Origin: JAAFJM01 sp964529175
Lineage (GTDB): Bacteria; Bacteroidota; Bacteroidia; UKL13-3
NCBI GenBank assembly: GCA_964529175.1
Contig: CAZGVO010000012.1
Location: forward strand, 56,462-120,461
DNA: 64,000 nucleotides
Direction of reading: 5' to 3'
The position numbers were made by a program, and so were the translations under genes. Below the pieces are notes generated by a model. The model had not been told where the DNA came from, did no database searches, and saw nothing but the letters and a program-made list of their open reading frames with translations. This document shows positions 16,390 through 24,747 of this stretch, piece by piece. Numbering within the stretch: position 1 is the stretch's first letter; each line of letters starts with the position of its first letter.

Positions 16390-18117
16390 ATGAAGAAAAT
16401 ACTGTTGTTAGCTTTTGCTGCCCAATTATCCATTTTGTTAAATGCTCAAGTATTGGTGCCTGAAAAAGAAACTATTGCCAATGCAGATGCAGGTCATAAA
16501 GAAATTGAAGTTGAAAAATCTTTAGATGGTTATAACTCATTTCCAATTGGGAATAAAGGTGTTTTATTAACTTATAAGTCGACTGAGAAGAAAAAAGGTG
16601 GCTTTTATGATTTTAACATAACTAATTATGATACAGCATTTAATGAGGTTGCTAAATACAGTGTGCAAGTGCCGAAAGAATTCACTATTGTAGAATATTT
16701 AACCGAAAAAGAATGTGGTTATTTGCTTTTAGCTAAAGATTTATTGGATCACCCTAGACCTGGAAAAAGAAAACCAAGTTTTCAACGTAGTTACTTTTTT
16801 GATTACACTATTGTAAAAATTGATTTGAATACTAATAAACTAACCACTTATAATGGTACAAATAACAGAGCTTTATTTTTAACCGAAATGAAGGTAGTTG
16901 ATGGCAAAGTAATATTATTAGGAAAACAAGGCGCTTCTGAAAGAAAAATAAATACAGTGCAAACAGCATCAATTGGTTTATTATTTGTACCTGCTATATT
17001 TTATTCACCTAATTACGATCCTGCTATAATTACCATTGATATGAAGAGTAAAAATTTAATGAAACAAGTTGCATTAAATGATTATTTTAGAGGGGATGCC
17101 GGGATTTTAGCTGCAAGCTATAACGAAAAAAATGGGGATTTCTCAGCTATAATTAAGCATAAAGTAAAGAAAAAATCAAAGTATTTTTTACGAAATACCG
17201 AAGAGGGTGTTCTTAAAAGTAATATCAATATTGATTTTCCTGAAAATATGGAAATGTTTCGAGCTAAAATGGAAGTGAAGGATAATAAAAAAGTTCTTGT
17301 TGCCACATATGGCGAAAAATGGGGAGGTAAGTTTTCAGTTATGGATCATAAAACAGAGGGTATTTGTGTTGGATTATTTGAAAATAGTAACAAGGTAAAT
17401 ATGATAAGAATTCCATGGAAAAAATTTGATAATACCATCACTACTTTAATTGGAAGTAATTCGTTTGATGACGATAAGAAATATAAAAAGGGTGATGCCG
17501 ATGCAGAATTTGAGGTTACATTTAGTAGGATTATTATAAAAGATGGTGAATATGTTTTTTTAGGAGAAATTACACGACCTAGATATTATTACGTTACAAC
17601 AACAACTACTGATGAAAAAGGAAGACGTTCTACAAAAACAGAAACTTTTTATGACGGAATTCAAGTAATAGGTTTGATTAGTTTTGGGGTAAATTCAGAA
17701 GGAACTTTGTTATGGGAAAATGCACATGAATATTATGGTAATATAAGTTTCAAAGTGGATTCAAGAGCAGACTTTTACCAAACTGGAGATGAGCAATATA
17801 CTTCAGTGTATGTTGATAAAAATAATATACCGTATGTTTACAGTTTCCTTAGCGATAATACCACACCTTTACTTTCTGATTTTAGCCAACCATTAGGTAT
17901 AAGAAATGGCGATGAAGCTAAATTTGATTACAACTGGCAATTAGGAATGCCTAAACTTTGGTATAAGGATAATTATTATTACCAAGGCTGTTCAATAGAA
18001 GTAACCTATAAAACTAAAGTGGATGGTAAAAAAGTTAAGTTAGATAAATCGGAGAAAAAAATGATAAAGTACTATTATACTTTTAACAAAATAAGAATTC
18101 CGGTTTTAGGAGAATAA
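16390..18117 (+). CDS. Exported hypothetical protein, 575 residues
   Basis: The signal peptide is MKKILLLAFAAQLSILLNAQ. The mature part is beta-rich with regularly spaced Gly-Asp/Asn turns and Lys-rich strands, suggesting a beta-propeller-like fold, but I recognise no family. A Thr/Tyr-rich stretch near residue 405 (YYYVTTTTTDEKGRRSTKTE) marks a long exposed loop. There is no lipobox and no T9SS sorting domain, so the protein is probably periplasmic or held at the outer membrane. It is monocistronic with a good terminator downstream. Confidence 0.65.
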   Translation: MKKILLLAFAAQLSILLNAQVLVPEKETIANADAGHKEIEVEKSLDGYNSFPIGNKGVLLTYKSTEKKKGGFYDFNITNYDTAFNEVAKYSVQVPKEFTIVEYLTEKECGYLLLAKDLLDHPRPGKRKPSFQRSYFFDYTIVKIDLNTNKLTTYNGTNNRALFLTEMKVVDGKVILLGKQGASERKINTVQTASIGLLFVPAIFYSPNYDPAIITIDMKSKNLMKQVALNDYFRGDAGILAASYNEKNGDFSAIIKHKVKKKSKYFLRNTEEGVLKSNINIDFPENMEMFRAKMEVKDNKKVLVATYGEKWGGKFSVMDHKTEGICVGLFENSNKVNMIRIPWKKFDNTITTLIGSNSFDDDKKYKKGDADAEFEVTFSRIIIKDGEYVFLGEITRPRYYYVTTTTTDEKGRRSTKTETFYDGIQVIGLISFGVNSEGTLLWENAHEYYGNISFKVDSRADFYQTGDEQYTSVYVDKNNIPYVYSFLSDNTTPLLSDFSQPLGIRNGDEAKFDYNWQLGMPKLWYKDNYYYQGCSIEVTYKTKVDGKKVKLDKSEKKMIKYYYTFNKIRIPVLGE

Positions 18118-18141
18118 AATAGGTATTAGCTAATAATTAAG

Positions 18142-18177
18142 ATAGGTTGTATTCAATGCTGAATACAGCCTATTTTT
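18142..18177 (+). terminator. Terminator after the 575-residue exported protein gene
   Basis: 14-bp stem with one G-T pair (ATAGGTTGTATTCA/TGAATACAGCCTAT), a four-base loop and a TTTT tail. Confidence 0.85.
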
Positions 18178-18225
18178 GTGAAGTATTTTGACTGAAATTT
18201 TAAATTTATGATATTCAACTTGACT

Positions 18226-18903
18226 TTACTTATAGCTCAACTTAAAGCCAATGCCATGGTAATTAATTATTTCAATTGAGCTGTCGTTAGCTAAGTATTT
18301 ACGTAGCTTTGAAATAAATACATCCATGCTGCGGCCCGAAAAGTAATCATCGTTTTTCCATATTTGTTTTAAAATGTACTCGCGTTTTACCATTTCGTTT
18401 TTGTTTACACAAAGTAGTTTTAGTAAATCAGCCTCTTTTTGTGTCAGTTTTTTTCGTGCGTTTGGTGCTTCTAAATCAAGGTTGGTATAGTTAAAGCAAT
18501 AGGTGCCTAATTCAAATACATTTTGAGTAGGTTCTTTAACAGTTCGCTTTAAAAATACTTTTATCCTAAATACCAATTCTTCTATATTAAATGGCTTGAT
18601 GATATAATCGTCAGCACCTATTTCAAAGCCTTTAATTTTATCTTCTTGCATGCTTTTGGCTGTTAAAAATATAATTGGAATTTCTTTGTTTACCTGCCTA
18701 ATATTTTGCGCTAAAGTAAATCCATCTTTTTTAGGCATCATTATATCAAGTACACAAATATCAAAAGTGTTTTTTTCAAATATCTGCCAAGCCATTTCAC
18801 CATTTTCGTAATGAAATACCTCAAACTGATGAGCTTCTAAATTATCTTTAATTACAAAACCTAAGTTTTTATCGTCTTCGGCTAAAAGTATTTTGGGTTT
18901 CAT
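18226..18903 (-). CDS. OmpR-family response regulator
   Basis: 225 residues. The receiver domain has the acidic pair at Asp11-Asp12 region, the phospho-acceptor Asp53 in VLDIMMPKKDG, Thr in IIFLTAK and Lys in DYIIKPF. A winged-helix DNA-binding domain follows (about 128-225), including LTQKEADLLKLLCVNKNEMVKREYIL and GRSMDVFISKLRKYL. The kinase gene overlaps its start by one base, so the pair is one operon and almost certainly a cognate system. The target genes are not evident. Confidence 0.93.
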   Translation of the reverse strand: MKPKILLAEDDKNLGFVIKDNLEAHQFEVFHYENGEMAWQIFEKNTFDICVLDIMMPKKDGFTLAQNIRQVNKEIPIIFLTAKSMQEDKIKGFEIGADDYIIKPFNIEELVFRIKVFLKRTVKEPTQNVFELGTYCFNYTNLDLEAPNARKKLTQKEADLLKLLCVNKNEMVKREYILKQIWKNDDYFSGRSMDVFISKLRKYLANDSSIEIINYHGIGFKLSYK

Positions 18904-20168
18904 TATGCTATAGGTAAAGTTAAGGTAAACGTAGTGCCTTGGTTTAATTGGCTTTGCAAGGTAATAGTGCCTTTATGTGCTTTGGCTATTAAACTTACAT
19001 AGTTTAAGCCAATACCAAAACCTTTGGTATTATGAATATTGCCAGTAGGCACTCTATAAAATTTAGTAAATACCTTTTTTTGATTTTCTTTTACAATACC
19101 AAGTCCATTATCTGCTATATGTATGCAAATGGTTTGATTGGTTTTGTTTTCGGTAGTAATGGTAATAGTTACTTCTTCAAAGCTGTATTTAATGGCATTA
19201 TCTATTAAGTTGGCTATTAAATTACCTAGGTGCATTTTATCGGCATTAATTATAAAATGAGTAGCTTGAGGCTTAAAGTTAAATACTATTTGTTTATTAG
19301 TATTGTTAGAAATTAGTTGCTGTGCAGTTTGATTGATAAGTTCATGCACATCAAATTTTTCAGTGTTTAATTGTAGCTTGGTTTCCGAGTCGGCAATGGA
19401 TAAAACACGCTCTACTTGATTTTTTAGTTTATTGGCTTCATCTATAATTATGGTGGAATAATTTAGCAAACGTTGAGGATTATTTAATAATTCACCATCT
19501 TTTAAAGTTTGAGCTGATATGGCTATAGTGGTTAATGGTGTCCTTATTTCGTGAGCCATATTATTAATAAAATCACGTTGAATTTCTGAAAGTCTGCGTT
19601 GTTTTAAAATTACAAATAAACTGTAGCTAAAAAAAATAACTATTATTAACACAATGGCCGATGAATACAACCACAATGCCATTTGGCCAACTATACCCGA
19701 GGTTTTATGAGGAAAATAAATGGTAAAGTAATAATTATCGGCTTTCCAAGTTGGTAGGTTACTTTTATCTACAGGTTGGTAATTGTCTTCACCATCTACA
19801 TAACCGCCAAAAACAATTTGCTTATTACTACAATCGTAAATGCTATATTCAAATCCTTGTTTTATGTTAAATTTTTTAAACTCAGTTTGTAAATAATGCT
19901 CCAATACTTCAGCATTTATTTTATCGTTTACCATTACAGCATAATAGTTAGGCTTAAGTTGCTTAACAGGATAAAGGGGCACACTGCTTACATTATTGTA
20001 TTTTAAAATACCTTTTACTACTTCTTTAAGCGCTATGTTTATGTTTTTATCAAATTCTTGCTCTTCGTTTTGGTAGGCTTGGGTAAACCAATATAGCTGA
20101 ATGACTACTATGCCAATAATGGCCGAAAGTGCCAATAATACAAATATGCTAATGGTTCTTCTTTTCAT
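18903..20168 (-). CDS. Membrane sensor histidine kinase (HisKA type)
   Basis: 421 residues. Two membrane helices (about 10-31 and 165-190) enclose a periplasmic sensor domain of about 130 residues. The H-box is INNMAHEIRTPLTT with His206, and the ATPase domain shows N (LIDNAIKYSFEEV), G1 (IADNGLGI) and G2 (GFGIGLNYVS) boxes. The start is set to the ATG at 20168. A longer reading from a TTG at 20192 would begin inside a good -7 promoter element and is rejected. It overlaps the regulator gene by one base. The signal is unknown. Confidence 0.93.
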   Translation of the reverse strand: MKRRTISIFVLLALSAIIGIVVIQLYWFTQAYQNEEQEFDKNINIALKEVVKGILKYNNVSSVPLYPVKQLKPNYYAVMVNDKINAEVLEHYLQTEFKKFNIKQGFEYSIYDCSNKQIVFGGYVDGEDNYQPVDKSNLPTWKADNYYFTIYFPHKTSGIVGQMALWLYSSAIVLIIVIFFSYSLFVILKQRRLSEIQRDFINNMAHEIRTPLTTIAISAQTLKDGELLNNPQRLLNYSTIIIDEANKLKNQVERVLSIADSETKLQLNTEKFDVHELINQTAQQLISNNTNKQIVFNFKPQATHFIINADKMHLGNLIANLIDNAIKYSFEEVTITITTENKTNQTICIHIADNGLGIVKENQKKVFTKFYRVPTGNIHNTKGFGIGLNYVSLIAKAHKGTITLQSQLNQGTTFTLTLPIA

Positions 20169-20189
20169 AAAGGGTTTAACCGTTTTGAA

Positions 20190-20197
20190 CAAATGTA
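20190..20197 (-). promoter_or_regulatory. Candidate -7 element of the kinase/regulator operon
   Basis: TACATTTG on the minus strand is an exact TAnnTTTG match 21 bases before the kinase ATG. A -33 TTG at ideal spacing is not evident. Confidence 0.45.
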
Positions 20198-20326
20198 TTT
20201 TATTACCATCAATGTTTTTTCATTACCAACCATATTTAACATTTCATTATGAATTTTTGGCAAATCGTTAACAAAATAGCTGTTTTATAAGTCACACATT
20301 TGTATTGTAATTAAAACACTAACAAT

Positions 20327-20761
20327 ATGAAAAATTTAATCTTAACCGCAATCGTTGCCTTATTTACCGGAATGGTAAATGCTCAAACTACTGCTATGAC
20401 TACAAAAAATGTAGTAAGCTCTACTACTTTTTCTAAAGGTGCTGAATGCACTTGGGACAAAACCAATTTTGATTTTGGAACCATTCCACAAGGTAAACCA
20501 GTATCTGTTACCTTTTCGTTTACTAATACTGGCGATGCTCCATTAATTATTGCTTCAGTTAATCCATCGTGTGGCTGCACTACCGAAGATTATACCAAAG
20601 AAGTAGTAGCTCCAGGAAAAAAAGGTTATGTAAAATTAACTTTTAATGCTGCTGCTGTTGGCGTATTTACCAAAACTACTATGGTAAGTACCAATGCAAG
20701 TAGTAGTCCGCTTACTTTAACATTTAAAGGAACAGTAGCTGCTGCTGAGGTAAGCAATTAG
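20327..20761 (+). CDS. DUF1573 (ASH-like Ig domain) exported protein
   Basis: 144 residues. Signal peptide MKNLILTAIVALFTGMVNAQ, then one DUF1573 domain: FDFGTIPQGKPVSVTFSFTNTG, the cysteine signature NPSCGCTTEDYTKEVVAPGKKG, and VSTNASSSPLTLTFKG. This Ig-like fold is very common in Bacteroidota exported proteins; no enzymatic activity is known. It is divergent from the kinase operon and closed by a terminator. Confidence 0.9.
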   Translation: MKNLILTAIVALFTGMVNAQTTAMTTKNVVSSTTFSKGAECTWDKTNFDFGTIPQGKPVSVTFSFTNTGDAPLIIASVNPSCGCTTEDYTKEVVAPGKKGYVKLTFNAAAVGVFTKTTMVSTNASSSPLTLTFKGTVAAAEVSN

Positions 20762-20781
20762 TTTTATTGTTACTTTATATT

Positions 20782-20815
20782 AAATCCCGAAATGCGTTGT
20801 ATTTCGGGATTTTTT
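20782..20815 (+). terminator. Terminator after the DUF1573 gene
   Basis: AAATCCCGAAAT pairs with ATTTCGGGATTT around a seven-base loop, with T-run extension. Confidence 0.9.
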
Positions 20816-20830
20816 GTGCTCTTAAGCTAT

Positions 20831-21334
20831 TTTTAGAATGGGTTGAAACCCATTTTAATTGATTAAAAGGTAAAGTATTTTTTAAGGGCTNNNNNNNNNN
20901 NNNNNNNNNNNNNNNNNNNNNNNNNNNNNNNNNNNNNNNNNNNNNNNNNNNNNNNNNNNNNNNNNNNNNNNNNNNNNNNNNNNNNNNNNNGAAGCCCATT
21001 TTTTAGATTGATGAATTTTTGAATCAATTGGAATGGCATTTATGCCATTTTCTTTTTAGAATGGGTTGAAACCCATTTTAATTGAGTGAAAAGGCAAATT
21101 ATTTTTTAAGGGCTGAAGCCCAATTTTTTGAGAGTGATGAAATGTTTGAATCAATTGGAATGGCATTTATGTCATTTTCTTTTAAGAATGGGTTAAAACC
21201 CATTTTAATTGAGTGAAAAGGTAAATTATTTTTTAAGGGCTGAAGCCCATTTTTTAGATTGATGAATTTTTGAATCAATTGGAATGGCATTTATGCTATT
21301 TTATTTTATGAATGGGTTGAAACCTATTTTTAAG
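20831..21334. repeat. Array A of the three-hairpin dispersed repeat
   Basis: Non-coding stretch built of repeated units, 127 and 124 bases apart where measurable. Each unit carries three short palindromic hairpins in fixed order: AATGGGTTGAAACCCATT, then AAGGGCTGAAGCCC in an A/T-rich frame, then AATGGCATTTATGCCATT. At least three complete units and a truncated fourth are visible, interrupted by the assembly gap. Short ORFs here are by-products of the repeat. Confidence 0.85.
20891..20990. other. Assembly gap of exactly 100 N
   Basis: 100 consecutive N placed inside the second hairpin (after AAGGGCT) of a repeat unit, resuming at GAAGCCC. The round length suggests a placeholder, so the real number of repeat units between is unknown. 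Confidence 0.97.
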
Positions 21335-21371
21335 AAATGAGTATGAATCATATAAATAATAGTTAAATTGA

Positions 21372-22283
21372 TTAGTAATCTAAAGCATTTATTTTTTTAC
21401 TGCTATATGTAGAGTCAGTTTTTATAAACTGATAATTTTGCCATTTAAACTTAACTTTTGCTTCTGAAGTATTAGCCGTAGTATCGTCTTCGTTTCTTTC
21501 CCAATGATAATAGTTTTTTAAAATATAATTGGGTTCACCGAGGGTATCTATTGGAAAAGTAATTTCATAACCATCCGAAAAAACATCTGCATCAGCTATT
21601 CCTCCGTCTTCTATTTGTGTTTTTACTTTATAATTTTTAAGTAATAAATATTGGCTGCCATTCCAATAACCACAAGCATCTATTCCAGTAGTTATTCTTA
21701 TAATATTATCTATACTATCCAAACCTTTGTTATTAAATAATGCCATATCTAAATAGCCACTCATAGCAGCATTAATGGTATCGCTCTCTATTGGATTATA
21801 GCTATAACTAGTGCTTGGATTAAAAGCATAAAAGCCCACCATTTGAAAGTTTTTGAGTATTTTTAAATTCAACAAGAATTGGTTATTGGCATATTTATCT
21901 ACCAATAATAAATACCGTGTATTGTTATGATTTAAGTAATTGGTGGCTAAAAACTGACTAGGTACATAACCTATAAAACGCTTGCCATTAAACGGAAAAC
22001 TAACTTTACACCAATAACCATATACTTTTTTTAAAACTACTTGTGTGTTTAGTATCTCCAATACTTTAAGCGAATCTTTAAATGATTTGGTTTTATACGA
22101 TGTTTTTGATTTAATGCTTGGTGCACTGTAAACTGCCACTTCTTTATAGGCCGGCAAATAATAATTACCTGTTTCAGGCTTGCCAATATCGCCAATAGTA
22201 GTATTCGTTATAAGGCCTTTTTCACCATATTGAGCCATTGCATTCAATGAAATAAATAAGAAAAGGAATACTAAAAATTTCAT
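21372..22283 (-). CDS. Exported protein with SH3-like domain
   Basis: 303 residues. Signal peptide MKFLVFLFLFISLNAMAQ. Residues about 40-115 (YKEVAVYSAPSIKSKTSY, LKVLEILNTQVVLKKVYGYWCKVSF, GYVPSQFL) follow the bacterial SH3 pattern: two strands, a Gly-Tyr-Trp-x-Lys-Val core and a closing Gly-Tyr-Val. The roughly 190-residue C-terminal part is not recognised. The domain usually binds cell wall or peptides. The gene lies between two repeat arrays and is probably alone in its transcript. A TATTTTTA element four bases before the ATG hints at a very short leader. Confidence 0.7.
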   Translation of the reverse strand: MKFLVFLFLFISLNAMAQYGEKGLITNTTIGDIGKPETGNYYLPAYKEVAVYSAPSIKSKTSYKTKSFKDSLKVLEILNTQVVLKKVYGYWCKVSFPFNGKRFIGYVPSQFLATNYLNHNNTRYLLLVDKYANNQFLLNLKILKNFQMVGFYAFNPSTSYSYNPIESDTINAAMSGYLDMALFNNKGLDSIDNIIRITTGIDACGYWNGSQYLLLKNYKVKTQIEDGGIADADVFSDGYEITFPIDTLGEPNYILKNYYHWERNEDDTTANTSEAKVKFKWQNYQFIKTDSTYSSKKINALDY

Positions 22284-22311
22284 GTGGTAAAAATAGGGGA
22301 TTGGATTTGTT

Positions 22312-22563
22312 TTTTAATGGGTTGAAACCCATTTCAATTGATTAAAAGGCAAAATGTTTTTTAAGGGCTAAAGCCCATTTTTTGAGATTGATAAAATGTT
22401 TGTATGAATAGGAATGGCATTTATGCCATTTTGTTTTTAGAATAGGTTAAAACCCATTTTAATTGAATGAAAAGGCAAATAGTTTTTTAAGGGCTAAAGC
22501 CCATTTTTTGGGAGTAATAAAATGTTTGAATCAATTGGAATAGCATTCATGCCATTTTCTTTT
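22312..22563. repeat. Array B of the three-hairpin dispersed repeat
   Basis: Two units with the same three hairpins as array A, in the same order and orientation. Variants include GGGCTAAAGCCC and AATAGGTTAAAACCCATT. The 160 bases from 22564 to 22725 are AT-rich with no recognisable feature. Confidence 0.85.
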
Positions 22564-22725
22564 TTAGTTATTGAATTGTTATCATTTTACATATAACCTA
22601 GTAAACTGAAATAAAAGTATATCATTGCCCTTGCAGCCTAAAAACAAAAAGCAAATGAATTTATATTGTATTGGTAATCAATTTAACCTCTTTATTAGTT
22701 TAATATTATTAATAAATCTAAATTG

Positions 22726-23745
22726 ATGGCGTTTCTTGCAGGTCTAAGGTTTATTATCAATACATCTTTATTTAAAAATAATAGGAGTGGAGAGGGGCGT
22801 GAAATATCACTTTCAAGTGGTAAAACACCTGTGCTTTTATATGCACCCGCTAAGAAGGAAAAAGGACTTATTATTTCTCTTACTGGATTTTCTATGCATG
22901 GCTATCAAGATAAACGCATAGCCGTGGTGAATAATACCTTTGTAAAATTAGGCTACCGTGTTATAACACCCCAAATAAATACCATTGATGCCTTATTGAT
23001 TCATCCATCAGGAATTGATGAAGTGAAAGAAATTATCAATCAAATTACGGCTGACCCATTACTGAACCCAAACAAGTTTTGTCCTGCTGTATTTGCACCT
23101 TCTTTTACTGCTGGCATAGCAGCTTTGGCTATTGCCGAAATGCCTGTAAACAGTGTTTCTTCTTTTTGTTTAATAGGAGGTTTTTGTGATTTTGAATCCA
23201 CCATTCAATTTGCTTTAACCAACGAAAAAAATGTAGATGATTATGGCATGCATATTTTAATGAAAAATTTTTTGAAATATGAAGTGGGTGATAATCCTGC
23301 ATTAGAAGCATTAATTCATACAGCATTAGCAGATAATGGCTTGAAAAGGCAAGTGCCTATGCTGCCAAATTTACTTGCCCAAACAGATGAAACTACTGTT
23401 GAATTGTATAATAAAATTAGATTTAACACTGAATATAGAAGCGAAGTGATTATGCGCGCTTGGACAAAAATTCCTGATTTTACCATTTGGAAAGAACGAC
23501 TTGATTTATCGAAACATGCGCATAAAATTACTTGTCCTGTTACTATTATTCATGGAAAAGACGATAATGTAATTCCTTCTTCTGAGTCTATATTATTGTA
23601 TTCATTGTTAAAAAACAAAAACCCAAATATACATTTAGAAGTATCAAACTTATTGGACCATGGAGATATGAAGGTAGGTTTGAAAATTTTTAGTGAAATT
23701 ACTAGTTTGGCTAAGGCTTTCAATTATTTTATGGATCATATCTGA
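22726..23745 (+). CDS. Alpha/beta hydrolase family protein
   Basis: 339 residues from the ATG at 22726 (a TTG at 22723 adds one residue). Strand-turn elements LIISLTGFSMHGYQDKR and the elbow-like VFAPSFTAGIAALAIA (Ser flanked by small residues) suggest the hydrolase core. CPVTIIHGKDDNVIPSSES supplies the late acidic residue and NLLDHGDMK a candidate catalytic His. The nucleophile motif is degenerate (Ala-Pro-Ser-Phe-Thr rather than Gly-x-Ser-x-Gly), so activity is uncertain. No signal peptide or membrane helix is seen. It stands between repeat arrays B and C. Confidence 0.65.
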   Translation: MAFLAGLRFIINTSLFKNNRSGEGREISLSSGKTPVLLYAPAKKEKGLIISLTGFSMHGYQDKRIAVVNNTFVKLGYRVITPQINTIDALLIHPSGIDEVKEIINQITADPLLNPNKFCPAVFAPSFTAGIAALAIAEMPVNSVSSFCLIGGFCDFESTIQFALTNEKNVDDYGMHILMKNFLKYEVGDNPALEALIHTALADNGLKRQVPMLPNLLAQTDETTVELYNKIRFNTEYRSEVIMRAWTKIPDFTIWKERLDLSKHAHKITCPVTIIHGKDDNVIPSSESILLYSLLKNKNPNIHLEVSNLLDHGDMKVGLKIFSEITSLAKAFNYFMDHI

Positions 23746-23755
23746 TAAATAGAGC

Positions 23756-23782
23756 CACAGATTGCACAGATTACACAGATAA
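23756..23782. repeat. Three tandem copies of a 9-base repeat
   Basis: CACAGATTG, CACAGATTA and CACAGATAA follow each other directly 10 bases after the hydrolase stop. Confidence 0.8.
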
Positions 23783-23787
23783 TTATA

Positions 23788-24030
23788 GGCAATGGGTTAA
23801 AACCCATTCCAATTGATTTAAAAGGCAAATTGTTTTAAGGGCTGAAGCCCATTAAACCCAAGCTGCCCGTTGTTGTTGCCGATAGCTATCGGCATCTGAT
23901 CAACAACATTAGTTGTATTATTTTATTGGATTGGTATTTATGCCATTTTCTTTTTTAGAATAGGTTAGAACCTATTCCAATTGATTTATAAGGTAAATTG
24001 TTATTTAAGGACTAAAGCTCCCTATTGTTT
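23788..24030. repeat. Array C of the three-hairpin repeat, interrupted
   Basis: Two degenerate units. After the second hairpin of the first unit, about 70 bases of other sequence including an 18-bp perfect palindrome have been inserted. The first hairpin of the second unit reads AATAGGTTAGAACCTATT, where both arms changed relative to the usual AATGGGTT/AACCCATT. The rest of the gap to 24120 shows nothing. Confidence 0.75.
23877..23894. repeat. 18-bp perfect palindrome, CCGATAGCTATCGG core
   Basis: TGCCGATAGCTATCGGCA. First of five 18-bp palindromes in the window sharing the pattern NNCCGAWAGCTWTCGGNN. It is inserted within repeat array C. Confidence 0.85.
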
Positions 24031-24120
24031 ATTAAGGATAAAGACAACTTAGATATTAAGCGACCAAGATTTTGGAGTAGGTCTAAAACAATTGTTTGCA
24101 CTTATTTATTTAACAACACT

Positions 24121-24747
24121 TTATTCATTCCTTAAATAAGTTTCATTGTAAATATCGTGGAGGCTTTTGCCATTAAAAGTCCAATAAGGGCCGGGGGCTA
24201 CTGCATAATCGTTTTCTAAAATTAATTTTGTAGCACTAGTTAACGATGTTTCTTCATTTCTGAAAATTACATACCTGTTGGTTTTTACTGTGGCTGTCTC
24301 ACCATTTTTATTACAAACTAACTCACTGCCTATTGGAATATTCATTTCTAAAAAATCTAACCTAGGGCGTTTTTTAGCATATTCTTTACCTGCATCTAGC
24401 TCTATTTTATCAATAGTGCTTGGCTCTGATTCATTGTTAATTTCAGCTGTGCTATCTTGTATTTCCAAGAGTTTAATAATGCTAATGGCTTGTATAGGGT
24501 CTATATCAAAAAACTCGCGTTTGGCATTTACCCTATTAGGGGCAAAGGCAGTATGTATGGCAGCTTCCACTTTTTCGGGGTTTGCTACCTTAGCAGCATA
24601 TACCAACTCAAAGGCAAATGGCACACTGGTGTTATATAGTTGAGCTATGCGTGTTTTTACATCTTTAGCATAAGTAATGCCTATTTTTATTAAACCTGGC
24701 ATGGCAGGGTTATTAATAATGTATATGTATCCTGTGTTATTTTCCAT
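24121..24747 (-). CDS. T5orf172-type GIY-YIG nuclease family protein
   Basis: 208 residues. The N-terminus GYIYIINNPAMPGLIKIGITYAKDVKTRIAQLYNTSVPFAF is the T5orf172 (MUG113-like) version of the GIY-YIG fold. YIYII stands for GIY and Lys-Ile-Gly-Ile for YIG, followed by Arg in R-I-A-Q-L. The VEAAIHTAFAPNRVNAKREFFDI segment carries the conserved Glu and Arg-Glu-Phe-Phe. The C-terminal half (about 125-208) has Gly/Asn-rich strands, possibly a DNA-binding accessory domain. These proteins occur in phages and defence loci. Its start overlaps the end of the PutAbiC-like gene by 11 bases, so the two are co-translated. Confidence 0.8.
   Translation of the reverse strand: MENNTGYIYIINNPAMPGLIKIGITYAKDVKTRIAQLYNTSVPFAFELVYAAKVANPEKVEAAIHTAFAPNRVNAKREFFDIDPIQAISIIKLLEIQDSTAEINNESEPSTIDKIELDAGKEYAKKRPRLDFLEMNIPIGSELVCNKNGETATVKTNRYVIFRNEETSLTSATKLILENDYAVAPGPYWTFNGKSLHDIYNETYLRNE

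Noticed and set aside
20169..20192. TTG start of the sensor kinase at 20192
   Set aside because: It coincides with a TACATTTG promoter element; the ATG at 20168 starts directly before the first helix.
20775..21290. Two minus-strand frames (20775-20999 and 21099-21290) in the repeat array
   Set aside because: They follow the repeat hairpins, one runs through the N gap, and the peptides only mirror the repeat. They are not genes.
20831..24030. CRISPR array
   Set aside because: Regular spacing suggested it, but the sequences between hairpins are themselves conserved, the repeats are different hairpins of one unit, and no cas gene is present.
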